Origin: Erwinia persicina
GTDB lineage: Bacteria; Pseudomonadota; Gammaproteobacteria; Enterobacterales; Enterobacteriaceae
DNA: 64,000 nucleotides
Direction of reading: 5' to 3'
Assembly: GCF_014838825.1 (NCBI RefSeq)
Contig: NZ_JACYMO010000004.1
Span: 124,001-188,000, forward strand
Positions 55,550 to 64,000 of this stretch are shown here, one piece after another (positions within the stretch are counted from its first letter, which is position 1; each line of letters opens with the position of its first letter). The notes beneath the pieces are model-generated. The model worked only from the letters and a program-made list of their open reading frames with translations, searched no databases and was not told the origin of the DNA. The position numbers and the translations under genes were made by a program.

Positions 55550-58362
55550 GCAAACTTACGCTGTTCGCCGCTGCCCGCGACGTTAGTGACACAACGACCG
55601 CACACGTCAGCGTGTTCTGCGTTCTGACCGATATCGTTAGTGTAATGCCAGCAGCGCGGACATTTCTCACCTTCCGCTTTGCTCAGAGCAATTTTCAGAC
55701 CTTTTACCCCTTCGCTCTGCTGTGCATCGGCGCTGGCCTGTGCATAATCCGCGACCTGCGCCCCAGAGGTCAGCAGCACAAAGCGCAGCTCTTCCCCCAG
55801 ACTGGTCAGTTTCGCGGCCAGGTCTGCATCTGCGTACAGCGTCACGCTGGCTTCCAGAGAACCGCCAATTCGCTTGTCAGCGCGGGCCTGCTCGATCACT
55901 TTGTTCACTTCACCGCGTACTTTCAGCAGTTCTGCCCAGTAGCTGTCGTTCATCGGCTGGTTGTCTTCCAGGCTGAACAGCCCGTCGAACCACTCTTCAG
56001 TAAACACATACTGGCTGCGTTTACCCGGCAGGTAACCCCAGATTTCATCGGCAGTGAAGGACATAATCGGTGCCATCCAGCGCACCAGCGCTTCCACGAT
56101 ATACCACAACGCGGTCTGACAACTGCGACGCGCCAGGCCATCGGCCTTCGCGGTGTACTGACGATCTTTGATGATATCCAGGTAGAAAGAGCCCATCTCA
56201 ACCGAACAGAACTGCATAAGGCGCTGCACGACTTCATGGAAGTCATAAGCTTCATACGAGGCCACGATATCATTCTGTGCAGCCAGCGCACGGCCAACGG
56301 CCCAGCGATCCACCACCACCATCTCTTCCGGCTTCACCATATCGGTTTCCGGGTTGAAACCGGCAAGGTTTGCCAGCAGGAAACGCGCGGTGTTACGGAT
56401 GCGGCGATAGCTGTCGGCAGAACGCTTGAGGATCTCGTCGGATACGGCGATCTCACCGGAGTAATCCGTAGAGGCCACCCACAGACGCAGAATATCTGCG
56501 CCCAGTTTGTTCATCACATCCTGCGGGCTGACGGTGTTGCCCAGTGACTTGGACATCTTGCGGCCCTGGCCATCCACGGTGAAGCCGTGCGTCAGCACCT
56601 GGCGGTAAGGCGCTTTGCCTTTCATCGCGGTAGAGATCATCAGCGAGGACATAAACCAGCCGCGGTGCTGATCTGAACCTTCCAGATATAAATCAGGTTC
56701 GTTACCGCCAAACTCAGGGCGTGCATCGACGACCGAGTAGCTGGTTGAACCGGAGTCAAACCAGACGTCCAGGGTATCCGGGACTTTAACGTAGTTGTCA
56801 GCATCGGCTCCCATCAGATCGCGCGCATCCAGATCCCACCAGGCCTGAATGCCGTCCTGCTCAACCCGCTTCGCCACCTTCTCCATCAGCTCCAGCGAAT
56901 CCGGGTGCAGCTGCTCGGTGTCTTTATGGACAAACAGCGCCATCGGCACACCCCAGGTACGCTGACGGGAAATGCACCAGTCAGGACGGTTCGCGACCAT
57001 CGATTCAATACGTGCCTGACCCCAGTCCGGGATCCACTGCACGCCTTTGATCTCTTTCAGCGACTGCGCACGCAGGCCCTTCTGATCCATGCTGATAAAC
57101 CACTGTGGCGTGGCGCGGAAGATGATGGGCGTTTTATGACGCCAGCAGTGTGGATAGCTGTGGAACAGTTTCTCAACGTGCAGCAGAGCGCCCTTTTCAC
57201 GCAGCAGTTCAACGATCATATCGTTGGCTTTAAAGACGTTCACGCCATCCAGCGTCGGGTAGGTTCCCGGCAGATAGCAGCCGTCCGGGCCTACCGGGTT
57301 AGCCACTTCGATACCGTATTTCTGGCCGATAACATAGTCGTCCGGGCCATGGCCTGGTGCGGTATGTACCGCACCGGTACCGGCTTCCAGCGTGACATGC
57401 TCACCCAGCACAACCGGAGAGGTATGGTCGAGGAACGGATGCTGGAAGCCCATCAGCTCCAGGTCTGCCCCTTTCGCTTCGCCCAGCACGGTCCATGCGG
57501 CAACACCAACGCGCTTCATCACGCTCTCAACCATCTCTTTGGCGAGGATCAGGGCACGACCTTCAATCTGTACCAGCTGGTAGTCGAATTCCGGATGCAG
57601 GGAAATAGCACGGTTAGCCGGCATGGTCCACGGCGTCGTGGTCCAGATCACCAGCGAGATCGGGCCATCAACGGCAGCGGCTGCAAATTTGGCCTGCACA
57701 GCGTCTTTATCGGCGGCATTGAACATGACGTCAATGGAGGGAGAGGTCTTGTCATAATACTCCACCTCTGCTTCTGCCAGGGCAGAACGGCAGTCCAGGC
57801 ACCAGTGTACCGGCTTGGCCCCTTTGTGCAGGTGGCCGTTACCGATGATTTTGCCCAGAGCACGGATAATATTGGCTTCGGTCTTGAAGTTCATCGTCAG
57901 ATACGGACGGTCCCAGTCTCCCAGCACGCCCAGACGGATAAAGTCGGCTTTCTGCCCTTCTACCTGCTCAGCCGCATAGTTGCGACAGGCGGCACGGAAC
58001 TCAGCCGCGCTGACTTTGTCGCCCGGCTTACCGATCATCTGCTCAACTTTATGCTCGATAGGCAGACCGTGGCAGTCCCAGCCCGGAACGTACGGCGAAT
58101 CATAGCCCGCCATGCCTTTCGACTTAACGATAATGTCTTTCAGAATCTTATTAACAGAGTGACCAATATGAATGCTGCCGTTGGCGTAGGGAGGGCCATC
58201 GTGCAGGATAAAGGTTTTTTTCCCTTTCTTGGCTTCGCGAATGATGCCGTACAGCTTGTCATCATACCAACGTTGCAGCATGCCCGGTTCACGTTTGGCC
58301 AGATCGCCACGCATCGGGAACCCCGTTTCCGGCAAATTCAGGGTAGATTTATAGTCACTCAT
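55546..58362 (-). CDS. ileS: Isoleucyl-tRNA synthetase
   Basis: Class I synthetase charging tRNA-Ile, with an editing domain that removes Val-tRNA-Ile. The 938-residue product equals E. coli. The HIGH motif is in [18 protein letters not shown] (about 58-75), and the CP1 editing domain covers about 200-400. The KMSKS motif is in [10 protein letters not shown] (about 602-606). The C-terminal zinc site has CPRCWHY and CGRCVTNV. It lies 36 bp after ribF and overlaps lspA in an ATGA arrangement. Confidence 0.98.
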   Translation of the reverse strand: MSDYKSTLNLPETGFPMRGDLAKREPGMLQRWYDDKLYGIIREAKKGKKTFILHDGPPYANGSIHIGHSVNKILKDIIVKSKGMAGYDSPYVPGWDCHGLPIEHKVEQMIGKPGDKVSAAEFRAACRNYAAEQVEGQKADFIRLGVLGDWDRPYLTMNFKTEANIIRALGKIIGNGHLHKGAKPVHWCLDCRSALAEAEVEYYDKTSPSIDVMFNAADKDAVQAKFAAAAVDGPISLVIWTTTPWTMPANRAISLHPEFDYQLVQIEGRALILAKEMVESVMKRVGVAAWTVLGEAKGADLELMGFQHPFLDHTSPVVLGEHVTLEAGTGAVHTAPGHGPDDYVIGQKYGIEVANPVGPDGCYLPGTYPTLDGVNVFKANDMIVELLREKGALLHVEKLFHSYPHCWRHKTPIIFRATPQWFISMDQKGLRAQSLKEIKGVQWIPDWGQARIESMVANRPDWCISRQRTWGVPMALFVHKDTEQLHPDSLELMEKVAKRVEQDGIQAWWDLDARDLMGADADNYVKVPDTLDVWFDSGSTSYSVVDARPEFGGNEPDLYLEGSDQHRGWFMSSLMISTAMKGKAPYRQVLTHGFTVDGQGRKMSKSLGNTVSPQDVMNKLGADILRLWVASTDYSGEIAVSDEILKRSADSYRRIRNTARFLLANLAGFNPETDMVKPEEMVVVDRWAVGRALAAQNDIVASYEAYDFHEVVQRLMQFCSVEMGSFYLDIIKDRQYTAKADGLARRSCQTALWYIVEALVRWMAPIMSFTADEIWGYLPGKRSQYVFTEEWFDGLFSLEDNQPMNDSYWAELLKVRGEVNKVIEQARADKRIGGSLEASVTLYADADLAAKLTSLGEELRFVLLTSGAQVADYAQASADAQQSEGVKGLKIALSKAEGEKCPRCWHYTNDIGQNAEHADVCGRCVTNVAGSGEQRKFA

Positions 58363-58398
58363 CAGATTCTCGGTTCCGTATGTCGGTTCTATGTCAAT

Positions 58399-59337
58399 TT
58401 AAAGCAATGTCTGCAGCCCGAAAAAGGTTCGGGCCGTCACCACATCGTTTGCAATTTGTTCTTTCAGCGCATCGAGCGAGGCAAAACGCTGCTCGTTACG
58501 TATTTTATCACGCAGGACCACTTCAATATGGCGGCCATACAGGTTCATCGTCACGTCCAGCAGATGCACCTCTAACTGCTGACGCAACCCGGCTACGGTC
58601 GGGCGCGTACCAATATTGGCAACACCAGGAAGCGGCTGCTCACCGAGTCCCAGGACCTCAACGGCGTAGACGCCTTTTACCGGGGAGACCGTTCGCTTCA
58701 GCGGCAGGTTGGCGGTCGGGAAACCAATAGTACGGCCCAGCGCATCACCGTGCACTACGCGGCCGGAAATACTGAAGGGGCGGCCCAGCAGCGCGCTGGC
58801 CAGCGCCAGATCGTCTTCTGCCAGTGCCTGGCGCACCGCCGTACTGCTAATGCGTTTGCCATCATCACAGAAAGTCTGTGTACTGATGACATCAAAGCCA
58901 TATTCGACGCCAGCATTCTGTAATAGCAGGAAATCGCCCTGGCGACCAGCGCCAAAGCGGAAATCATCGCCGACCGCCAGGAACCTGACGTCCAGCTTCT
59001 CTACCAGCAGGTCAGCGACAAAACTTTGTGCGGTATAGGCGGCGAAACGGCGATCGAACCGCACGCAAAGGACCGCATCAACACCGGCCCGTTCCAGATA
59101 ACGCACCTTTTCCCGCAGACGCGTCAGGCGCGCCGGGGCTTTATCCGCTGCAAACAGCTCCAGCGGCTGGGGCTCAAACAGCATGACCACGACCGGCAAG
59201 TTACGCTGACGCCCTTCTTTGCACAGTTGTGCCAGCAGCGCCTGGTGGCCGCGATGTACGCCATCGAAGTTGCCAATGGTCAGAACGCAGCCGCGATGCT
59301 GCTCTCTCAGGTTATGTATGCCGCGGATAAACTTCAT
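58399..59337 (-). CDS. ribF: Bifunctional riboflavin kinase/FAD synthetase RibF
   Basis: Converts riboflavin to FMN and FMN to FAD. The 312-residue protein has an N-terminal nucleotidyltransferase domain with GNFDGVHRGHQALLAQL (HxGH-type motif, about 22-38) and SSTAVRQAL. The C-terminal riboflavin kinase domain has GRTIGFPTANL (PTAN motif, about 205) and NIGTRPTVAG with the catalytic Glu in LEVHLLD. Length matches E. coli (313). It leads the run ribF-ileS-lspA-fkpB-ispH. Confidence 0.97.
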   Translation of the reverse strand: MKFIRGIHNLREQHRGCVLTIGNFDGVHRGHQALLAQLCKEGRQRNLPVVVMLFEPQPLELFAADKAPARLTRLREKVRYLERAGVDAVLCVRFDRRFAAYTAQSFVADLLVEKLDVRFLAVGDDFRFGAGRQGDFLLLQNAGVEYGFDVISTQTFCDDGKRISSTAVRQALAEDDLALASALLGRPFSISGRVVHGDALGRTIGFPTANLPLKRTVSPVKGVYAVEVLGLGEQPLPGVANIGTRPTVAGLRQQLEVHLLDVTMNLYGRHIEVVLRDKIRNEQRFASLDALKEQIANDVVTARTFFGLQTLL

Positions 59338-59653
59338 GGCTGGCTCAAATTTGTGGAAATCGGCGGATTATACCTTGTACAGCCCGTAAGGTTAACCCAC
59401 GAATATGGGCTTTCATGCTTTCTTCTCGCCATTTCGTTCTGTATGGTGCTGATCGGGCGCGGGATGTTATTTTTCTTGTGAATAAGCTGTATTCGCCAGG
59501 CCGAAGCTGATAGAATCTTGCGCCATCGAAACGTAATCAAGTGCCACTGTTTGACCGGCGCTTATTTGCACAAATCCATTGACAACCGAAGGCGAAAAGG
59601 GCATATTCCTCGGCCTTTGAATTGTCCTCATAGAACTATTTGGGAGTTGGACC
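59338..59653. other. Divergent ribF / rpsT intergenic region
   Basis: The 316 bp hold promoters for both directions and no gene. On the plus strand a TAGAAT (59511-59516) may be the -10 of an upstream rpsT promoter with a weak -35. A stronger promoter follows and is listed separately. Confidence 0.5.
59579..59607 (+). promoter_or_regulatory. rpsT promoter (proximal)
   Basis: A perfect -35 TTGACA (59579-59584) is followed after 17 bp by -10 CATATT (59602-59607). Transcription would start about 40 bp before the rpsT UUG codon. Confidence 0.7.
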
Positions 59654-59917
59654 TTGGCTAATATCAAATCAGCTAAGAAACGCGCCGTAACGTCTGAGAA
59701 GCGTCGTAAGCACAACGCTAGCCGTCGTTCAATGTTGCGTACTTTTATCAAGAAAGTTTACGCGGCTATCGCTACTGGCGATAAAGCGGCTGCGCAGAAT
59801 GCATTTAATGATATGCAACCAATTGTGGACCGTCAGGCAGCTAAAGGCCTGATCCACAAGAACAAAGCTGCACGTCATAAAGCAAATCTGGCTGCACAGA
59901 TCAGCAAACTGGCTTAA
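59654..59917 (+). CDS. rpsT: 30S ribosomal protein S20
   Basis: Primary-binding 16S rRNA protein of the small subunit. The 87-residue, lysine-rich product begins [20 protein letters not shown] and ends in the helical SKLA. The start codon is TTG, as in E. coli. There the UUG and leader allow autogenous translational repression by S20. A GGGAG Shine-Dalgarno lies 8 bases upstream. It is monocistronic, with two likely promoters and a strong terminator. Confidence 0.98.
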   Translation: MANIKSAKKRAVTSEKRRKHNASRRSMLRTFIKKVYAAIATGDKAAAQNAFNDMQPIVDRQAAKGLIHKNKAARHKANLAAQISKLA

Positions 59918-59947
59918 TGTCAGTCTGTTAATCGAGCTTTGATAAAG

Positions 59948-59971
59948 AAACCGCCTTCTGGCGGTTTTTTT
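59948..59971 (+). terminator. Rho-independent terminator of rpsT
   Basis: Stem AAACCGCC / GGCGGTTT with a TTCT loop is followed by T residues, 30 bp after the stop codon. Confidence 0.92.
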
Positions 59972-60072
59972 ATTGATGTGTTTTGTGCCGCTTGTGGTGC
60001 GTACGTCACGCTGGGTTAAAAATAGCCCTTGCCTGATCCTGGCTTACGGCTGAAGATGCGGGAGCAAACAGA

Positions 60073-60966
60073 CTACACGCCTGAAAATAATTCGCTAAAA
60101 TCGCTGTTACAGATACGCTGTACCGCCGGGTGCTGGATCATTCTTTCGGCAAAAATCACGTGATACTCTTCCATTACCGAATCAATTCTTCCCAGTTCAA
60201 CAATGCCTTCACGATAAAAATGTTCCCGACCGTAGAGGGTGGGCGCGACAAAAATCGCCTGATTGGCGGCACCGAATGCCTTCATCAGCGCCGCATCATC
60301 GAATTCACCTAAAATATCCACCGTCAGATCCTGAGACTGCAGCCAGTTCAGCACTTTCCGCCCCAGCATGGAGCGGCGGCCGGGGATCAGCAATTTATGC
60401 TGGCTCAGGCAGGCGGGGAATGGCATGACCGGCTGCGGTGCATAGCACCAGAAGCTGACCGCACACTCCCCCAGCTTGACTGAAAACAGCCCCTCCTGCA
60501 GCGAGGAGCCGACGGAACAGTCAGAGAGGATCATATCCAGCTTATGCTGACTCAGCTGCTCCAGCAGCATTTCATGGGTGGATTCAAAGCAGCGCAGGTG
60601 GATGGGCTCTCCGGCCACTACCGCCGTTTCCAGCACCCGGCTGACCAGCAGCTTAGAGAGCGCATCTGCCACCCCCACATCGAACAGCAGGCTCGCCTCC
60701 TTGCGATAGTTAACGATATCCAGCATCTCCTGACTGAGCGTGAACATGCGGTCGGCATAGCGAAAGACCAGCTGCCCCAGTTCGGAGGGAACCAGACCGC
60801 GTCCATGACGCTTGAACAGTTTTCCCTGCAAACGCTCTTCCAGGCTTTTCAACTGGCCGGTAATAGTTTGCGGCATGAGATTTAACACCTCGGCCGCCCC
60901 CACTACCGAACCAGATTTACACACCTGCCAGAAATAATAGAGGTGGTTATAGTTCATCTGCGCCAT
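60073..60966 (-). CDS. nhaR: LysR-type transcriptional activator NhaR
   Basis: Activates nhaA in response to sodium. The 297-residue protein has an N-terminal winged helix-turn-helix (about 4-65), with [20 protein letters not shown], and a C-terminal substrate-binding-like domain. [20 protein letters not shown] and [19 protein letters not shown] closely match E. coli NhaR. Two nearby methionines (residues 1 and 4) are possible starts. It lies 16 bp after nhaA in the same orientation. Confidence 0.96.
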   Translation of the reverse strand: MAQMNYNHLYYFWQVCKSGSVVGAAEVLNLMPQTITGQLKSLEERLQGKLFKRHGRGLVPSELGQLVFRYADRMFTLSQEMLDIVNYRKEASLLFDVGVADALSKLLVSRVLETAVVAGEPIHLRCFESTHEMLLEQLSQHKLDMILSDCSVGSSLQEGLFSVKLGECAVSFWCYAPQPVMPFPACLSQHKLLIPGRRSMLGRKVLNWLQSQDLTVDILGEFDDAALMKAFGAANQAIFVAPTLYGREHFYREGIVELGRIDSVMEEYHVIFAERMIQHPAVQRICNSDFSELFSGV

Positions 60967-60982
60967 GGCGGGTCCTGTGCCG

Positions 60983-62158
60983 TTACTGCTGCGGCTGCGG
61001 ACGCAGCTTAAGACGCAGCAGGGTATACCCCAGTACCGCGGACAATACGGAGCCGCTCAAAATACCCAGCTTGGCGAGCGTCACCATCTCTTCGTGTGCG
61101 GCATCAAAAGCCAGGGAGGCAATAAAGATCGACATGGTAAAGCCAATACCACACAGAACACCGACGGCGGCAATATCGACCATTTTGGTATTTTCAGGCA
61201 GCACGGCAATTTTCATTTTCACGGCCAGCCAGCAAATCAGCGTGATCCCCAGAGGTTTACCCACCAGCAGACCAAGAATGATCCCCAGAGGCACCATCGA
61301 GAACAGACCTTCGACTGATACGCCCGTCAGGGAGACGCCGGCATTGGCAAAGGCAAACAGCGGCAGGATCAGCCAGCTCACCCACGAATGCAAACCGTTG
61401 GCCAGTTCGATCGCCGGAGAGTGCCCATCCTGTTTTTGCAGCGGAATTAACAGTCCGACAATCACCCCGGCCAGCGTGGCATGGACGCCAGACTTCAGCA
61501 CCGCTACCCACAGCACCATGCCCACCAGCAGATACACCGACGTCTTACGGACGCCGCACAGGTTAAGTATCGCCAGCACCACGATGGAGGCCGCAGCCAC
61601 GCCGAGCGACGTCAGCGACAGATCGTTGGTATAGAAGAAGGCGATAATCACAATCGCCCCCAGGTCATCAATCACGGCCAGCGCCATTAAAAACATTTTC
61701 AGTGCCGGCGGCACGCGGCTGCCCAGCAGCGCCAGGATACCGAGCGCGAAGGCAATATCGGTCGCCGCCGGGATTGCCCAGCCGTGGATCGCCAGCGGGT
61801 CGCTGTGGTTTAACGCGGCGTAAATCAGGCCCGGTGCCAGCATACCGCCGAGGGCGGCAATCAGCGGGAACATCGCACGCTCACGCCCTTTCAGCGAGCC
61901 CATCATCAGCTCACGTTTCACTTCCAGGCCGATCATCAGGAAGAACAGCGCCATCAGCGCATCATTAATCCACAGCAGCAGATCTTTATTGATCTCCAGT
62001 GCGCCGAAGCGGAACTGCACCGGCATCGCCAGAATGGCCTGATAGTCCTGCTGTGTACTGGCATTATTGGCGAGAAACATGGCAACGGCGGCGGCAACAA
62101 TCAGCACCACGCCGCCCGTGGCGTCGTTTTTTAACAATTTTTTGAGAAAAAGGTTCAT
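60983..62158 (-). CDS. nhaA: Na+/H+ antiporter NhaA
   Basis: Electrogenic inner-membrane antiporter (2 H+ per Na+) for sodium and alkaline pH tolerance. The 391-residue protein has 12 transmembrane segments. The key Asp pair is in [18 protein letters not shown] (about 163-164), Asp133 is in [12 protein letters not shown], and Lys300 is in [12 protein letters not shown]. Length matches E. coli NhaA (388). nhaR follows directly, so the activator is cotranscribed with its target. Confidence 0.97.
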   Translation of the reverse strand: MNLFLKKLLKNDATGGVVLIVAAAVAMFLANNASTQQDYQAILAMPVQFRFGALEINKDLLLWINDALMALFFLMIGLEVKRELMMGSLKGRERAMFPLIAALGGMLAPGLIYAALNHSDPLAIHGWAIPAATDIAFALGILALLGSRVPPALKMFLMALAVIDDLGAIVIIAFFYTNDLSLTSLGVAAASIVVLAILNLCGVRKTSVYLLVGMVLWVAVLKSGVHATLAGVIVGLLIPLQKQDGHSPAIELANGLHSWVSWLILPLFAFANAGVSLTGVSVEGLFSMVPLGIILGLLVGKPLGITLICWLAVKMKIAVLPENTKMVDIAAVGVLCGIGFTMSIFIASLAFDAAHEEMVTLAKLGILSGSVLSAVLGYTLLRLKLRPQPQQ

Positions 62159-62288
62159 ACAGGCTCCGCTGAATATCCCAGAGATAAGAGGATTTATAAC
62201 TTAGCGGATAGCATACGCGGTTAAACCGTTCGGAAAAAACAGTTTATACAGGCAGAAAGGATCGGTATTTACGAGGAGTCAATAAGAA

Positions 62289-62314
62289 GGGCCGATCGGT
62301 TCTTCGATCGGCCC
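62289..62314 (-). terminator. Terminator downstream of dnaJ
   Basis: A perfect 10-bp stem (GGGCCGATCG / CGATCGGCCC) with a 6-base loop is followed on the minus strand by TTCTTATT. It lies 13 bp after the dnaJ stop. Confidence 0.82.
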
Positions 62315-62327
62315 TCAGGCTGGGTAA

Positions 62328-63470
62328 TTAGCGGGTTAAATCATCAAAGAATTTTTTTACGCCATCAAAGAAGCTTTTCGAACGCGGGCTGTTTTTCTCA
62401 CCGGATGGACCGCCAAAGCTTTCCTCCAGTTCTCGCAGCAGCGATTTCTGCTTCTCATTCAGGCTGACCGGGGTTTCGACCACTACGCGGCACAGCAGGT
62501 CACCCTGTGCACCACCGCGTACGGATTTCACACCCTTGCCCCGCATGCGGAACAGCTTACCGGTCTGCGTTTCCGCCGGAACCTTCAGCTTCACGCGGCC
62601 ATCCAGCGTAGGGACTTCAATTTCACCGCCCAGCGCCGCCATCACGAAGTTAATCGGCACTTCGCAGTACAGGTTATTCTCTTCACGTTCAAAGATATTG
62701 TGCTTACGCACCTGCACCTGGACATACAGATCGCCCGCTGGCGCGCCCTGCTCACCCGCTTCCCCTTCGCCAGTCAGACGAATGCGGTCACCGGTATCCA
62801 CGCCCGCCGGAATTTTCACCGACAGCGTCTTCGAACGTTCTACCCGGCCATGACCATGACAGGCATTGCACGGATCTTTAATGACCGAGCCGCGACCATG
62901 ACAGGTCGGACACGCCTGCTGCACGGTAAAGAAGCCCTGGCGCATCTGAACCTGGCCCGCACCGTGACAGGTTGAACAGGTCTGCGGTTTGGTGCCCGCT
63001 TTCGCGCCACTGCCGTGGCAGACATCACACTCTTCCAACGTAGGAATGCGGATCTCTTTGGTCACGCCGCGTACCGCTTCTTCCAGCGACAGCTCCATGT
63101 TGTAGCGTAAATCAGCGCCACGGGCAGCACGCTGCTGACGGCGGCCTCCGCCAAAGATATCGCCGAATACGTCGCCAAAGATATCGCTGAAGTCAGCACC
63201 GCCACCGCCGCCGAAGCCACCGTGACCGCCGCCGCCCATGCCACCCTGCTCAAAAGCAGCGTGACCATACTGGTCGTAGGCCGCACGTTTCTGCGCATCG
63301 GTCAGAATTTCGTAGGCTTCTTTAACCTCTTTAAACTGCTCTTCGGCACCTTCACCCTGGTTACGGTCGGGGTGAAACTTCATTGCCAGGCGTTTATAAG
63401 CCTTTTTGATCTCACGCTCATCCGCTGACTTGGATACGCCTAAAACCTCGTAATAGTCTCTTTTCGCCAT
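62328..63470 (-). CDS. dnaJ: Chaperone DnaJ (Hsp40)
   Basis: Co-chaperone that delivers substrates to DnaK and stimulates its ATPase. I start at [20 protein letters not shown], giving 380 residues (376 in E. coli). The J domain (1-70) has HPD at about 33-35, followed by the G/F region (about 75-110). The zinc region contains four CxxCxGxG repeats ([32 protein letters not shown]; about 145-205). C-terminal substrate-binding domains complete it. It lies 107 bp after dnaK. Confidence 0.98.
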   Translation of the reverse strand: MAKRDYYEVLGVSKSADEREIKKAYKRLAMKFHPDRNQGEGAEEQFKEVKEAYEILTDAQKRAAYDQYGHAAFEQGGMGGGGHGGFGGGGGADFSDIFGDVFGDIFGGGRRQQRAARGADLRYNMELSLEEAVRGVTKEIRIPTLEECDVCHGSGAKAGTKPQTCSTCHGAGQVQMRQGFFTVQQACPTCHGRGSVIKDPCNACHGHGRVERSKTLSVKIPAGVDTGDRIRLTGEGEAGEQGAPAGDLYVQVQVRKHNIFEREENNLYCEVPINFVMAALGGEIEVPTLDGRVKLKVPAETQTGKLFRMRGKGVKSVRGGAQGDLLCRVVVETPVSLNEKQKSLLRELEESFGGPSGEKNSPRSKSFFDGVKKFFDDLTR

Positions 63471-63577
63471 TGTTGTTGATCCTGCCCTTAACATGCGTGC
63501 ACGGGCGTAGGATTTCTCCGACGCCCGTGCTGGTGATCAATGGCGCATCACGCGCCACCTTGCCCGCTCAAGGGCGA
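63471..63577 (-). other. dnaK-dnaJ intercistronic region with stacked hairpins
   Basis: The 107-bp gap carries three inverted repeats. These are GCACGGGCGT / ACGCCCGTGC (63499-63508 with 63521-63530), TGGCGC / GCGCCA (63541-63557), and GCCC / GGGC (63562-63575). None has a T-run beyond it. They may reduce dnaJ expression relative to dnaK or protect the dnaK 3' end. Confidence 0.5.
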
Positions 63578-64000
63578 TTATTTTTTGTTGTCTTTCACTT
63601 CTTCAAATTCAGCGTCGACAACATCATCGTCTTTCTTCGCACCCTCGGTAGCTTCTGCTGCACCGCCAGCGGCCTGCTGCTGCTGTGCGAACTCCATCAG
63701 CTTGCCAGACACTTCCATCAGAGCCTGGATCTTGGCTTCGATTTCCGCTTTGTCTTCGCCTTTCAGCGCAGTGTTCAGATCGGTCAGCGCAGCTTCGATA
63801 GGCGCTTTGTCATCTGCTGGCAGTTTATCGCCGGCTTCATCCAGCTGCTTACGCGTGCTGTGTGACAGCTGATCGCCCTGGTTACGTGTCTGCACCAGCT
63901 CTTCGAACTTACGGTCAGACTCAGCGTTAGCTTCTGCATCACGCACCATTTTTTCGATCTCTTCGTCGTTCAGACCGGAAGAGGCCTTGATGGTGATCTT
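63578..64000 (-). CDS. dnaK: Chaperone DnaK (Hsp70), C-terminal part (partial)
   Basis: Only the last 140 codons are inside the window; the gene continues beyond position 64000. The visible part starts [19 protein letters not shown], the end of the substrate-binding beta domain. It continues through the helical lid and the disordered A/Q-rich tail, ending in the conserved EEVKD-type motif (EEVKDNKK). DnaK is the main heat-shock Hsp70. The heat-shock promoter lies outside the window. Confidence 0.96.
   Translation of the reverse strand, partial: KITIKASSGLNDEEIEKMVRDAEANAESDRKFEELVQTRNQGDQLSHSTRKQLDEAGDKLPADDKAPIEAALTDLNTALKGEDKAEIEAKIQALMEVSGKLMEFAQQQQAAGGAAEATEGAKKDDDVVDAEFEEVKDNKK

Noticed and set aside
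56905-58575. A 556-codon plus-strand ORF opposite ileS
   Set aside because: Mirror frame of ileS with no recognisable domain; crosses the ileS-ribF boundary.

Overview
The window is a stretch of enterobacterial core chromosome. It is a close protein-level match, gene for gene, to the region near the E. coli replication terminus-distal 'minute 0-2' segment, read in the opposite direction. Proteins resemble the E. coli ones very closely (recalled from memory, no search run), but several E. coli genes are absent (leuO, araCBAD, the kef/fix/cai block, rihC). GC content is in the mid-fifties. A class A acid phosphatase gene replaces part of that missing block. Together this suggests a non-Escherichia member of Enterobacterales, most likely Erwiniaceae (Erwinia or Pantoea). 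The genus call is inference.

Positions 1-14377 (all minus strand) hold the division and cell wall (dcw) cluster, listed from low to high coordinate: ftsA (first 21 codons only), ftsQ, ddlB, murC, murG, ftsW, murD, mraY, murF, murE, ftsI, ftsL, rsmH, mraZ. Most junctions overlap or nearly touch. A TTGACA promoter and TGG-type direct repeats lie just upstream of mraZ and fit MraZ autoregulation. Next come cra and ilvIH (minus). Then a gene-free gap sits where E. coli has leuO, followed by the leu promoter, a leucine leader peptide, an attenuator and leuABCD (plus).

Positions 23700-31030 hold setA, a short SgrS small RNA, divergent sgrR, a TPP riboswitch with thiBPQ, and yabI. polB, rapA and rluA (plus) follow, then djlA (minus). 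Divergent from djlA is the envelope and RNA maintenance cluster lptD-surA-pdxA-rsmA-apaG-apaH (plus). folA, a LysE/RhtC-type exporter, a periplasmic class A acid phosphatase and carAB (with tandem ARG boxes) fill 45.3-52.1 kb.

The last part has dapB, an ERIC-like palindromic repeat, and the minus-strand run ispH-fkpB-lspA-ileS-ribF. rpsT (plus, UUG start) follows, then nhaR-nhaA, dnaJ and the C-terminal end of dnaK, which runs off the window.

I looked for an undescribed system and did not find one. All large ORFs belong to well-known families and no prophage, insertion sequence, CRISPR array or defence island is visible. The most interesting points are regulatory or evolutionary: a SgrS RNA of only about 130 nt without a recognisable sgrT, a TPP riboswitch with an enlarged P3 arm, loss of leuO and araCBAD with short junctions, and an ERIC-like element abutting the ispH stop codon. 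Statements comparing with E. coli rest on recalled family knowledge.
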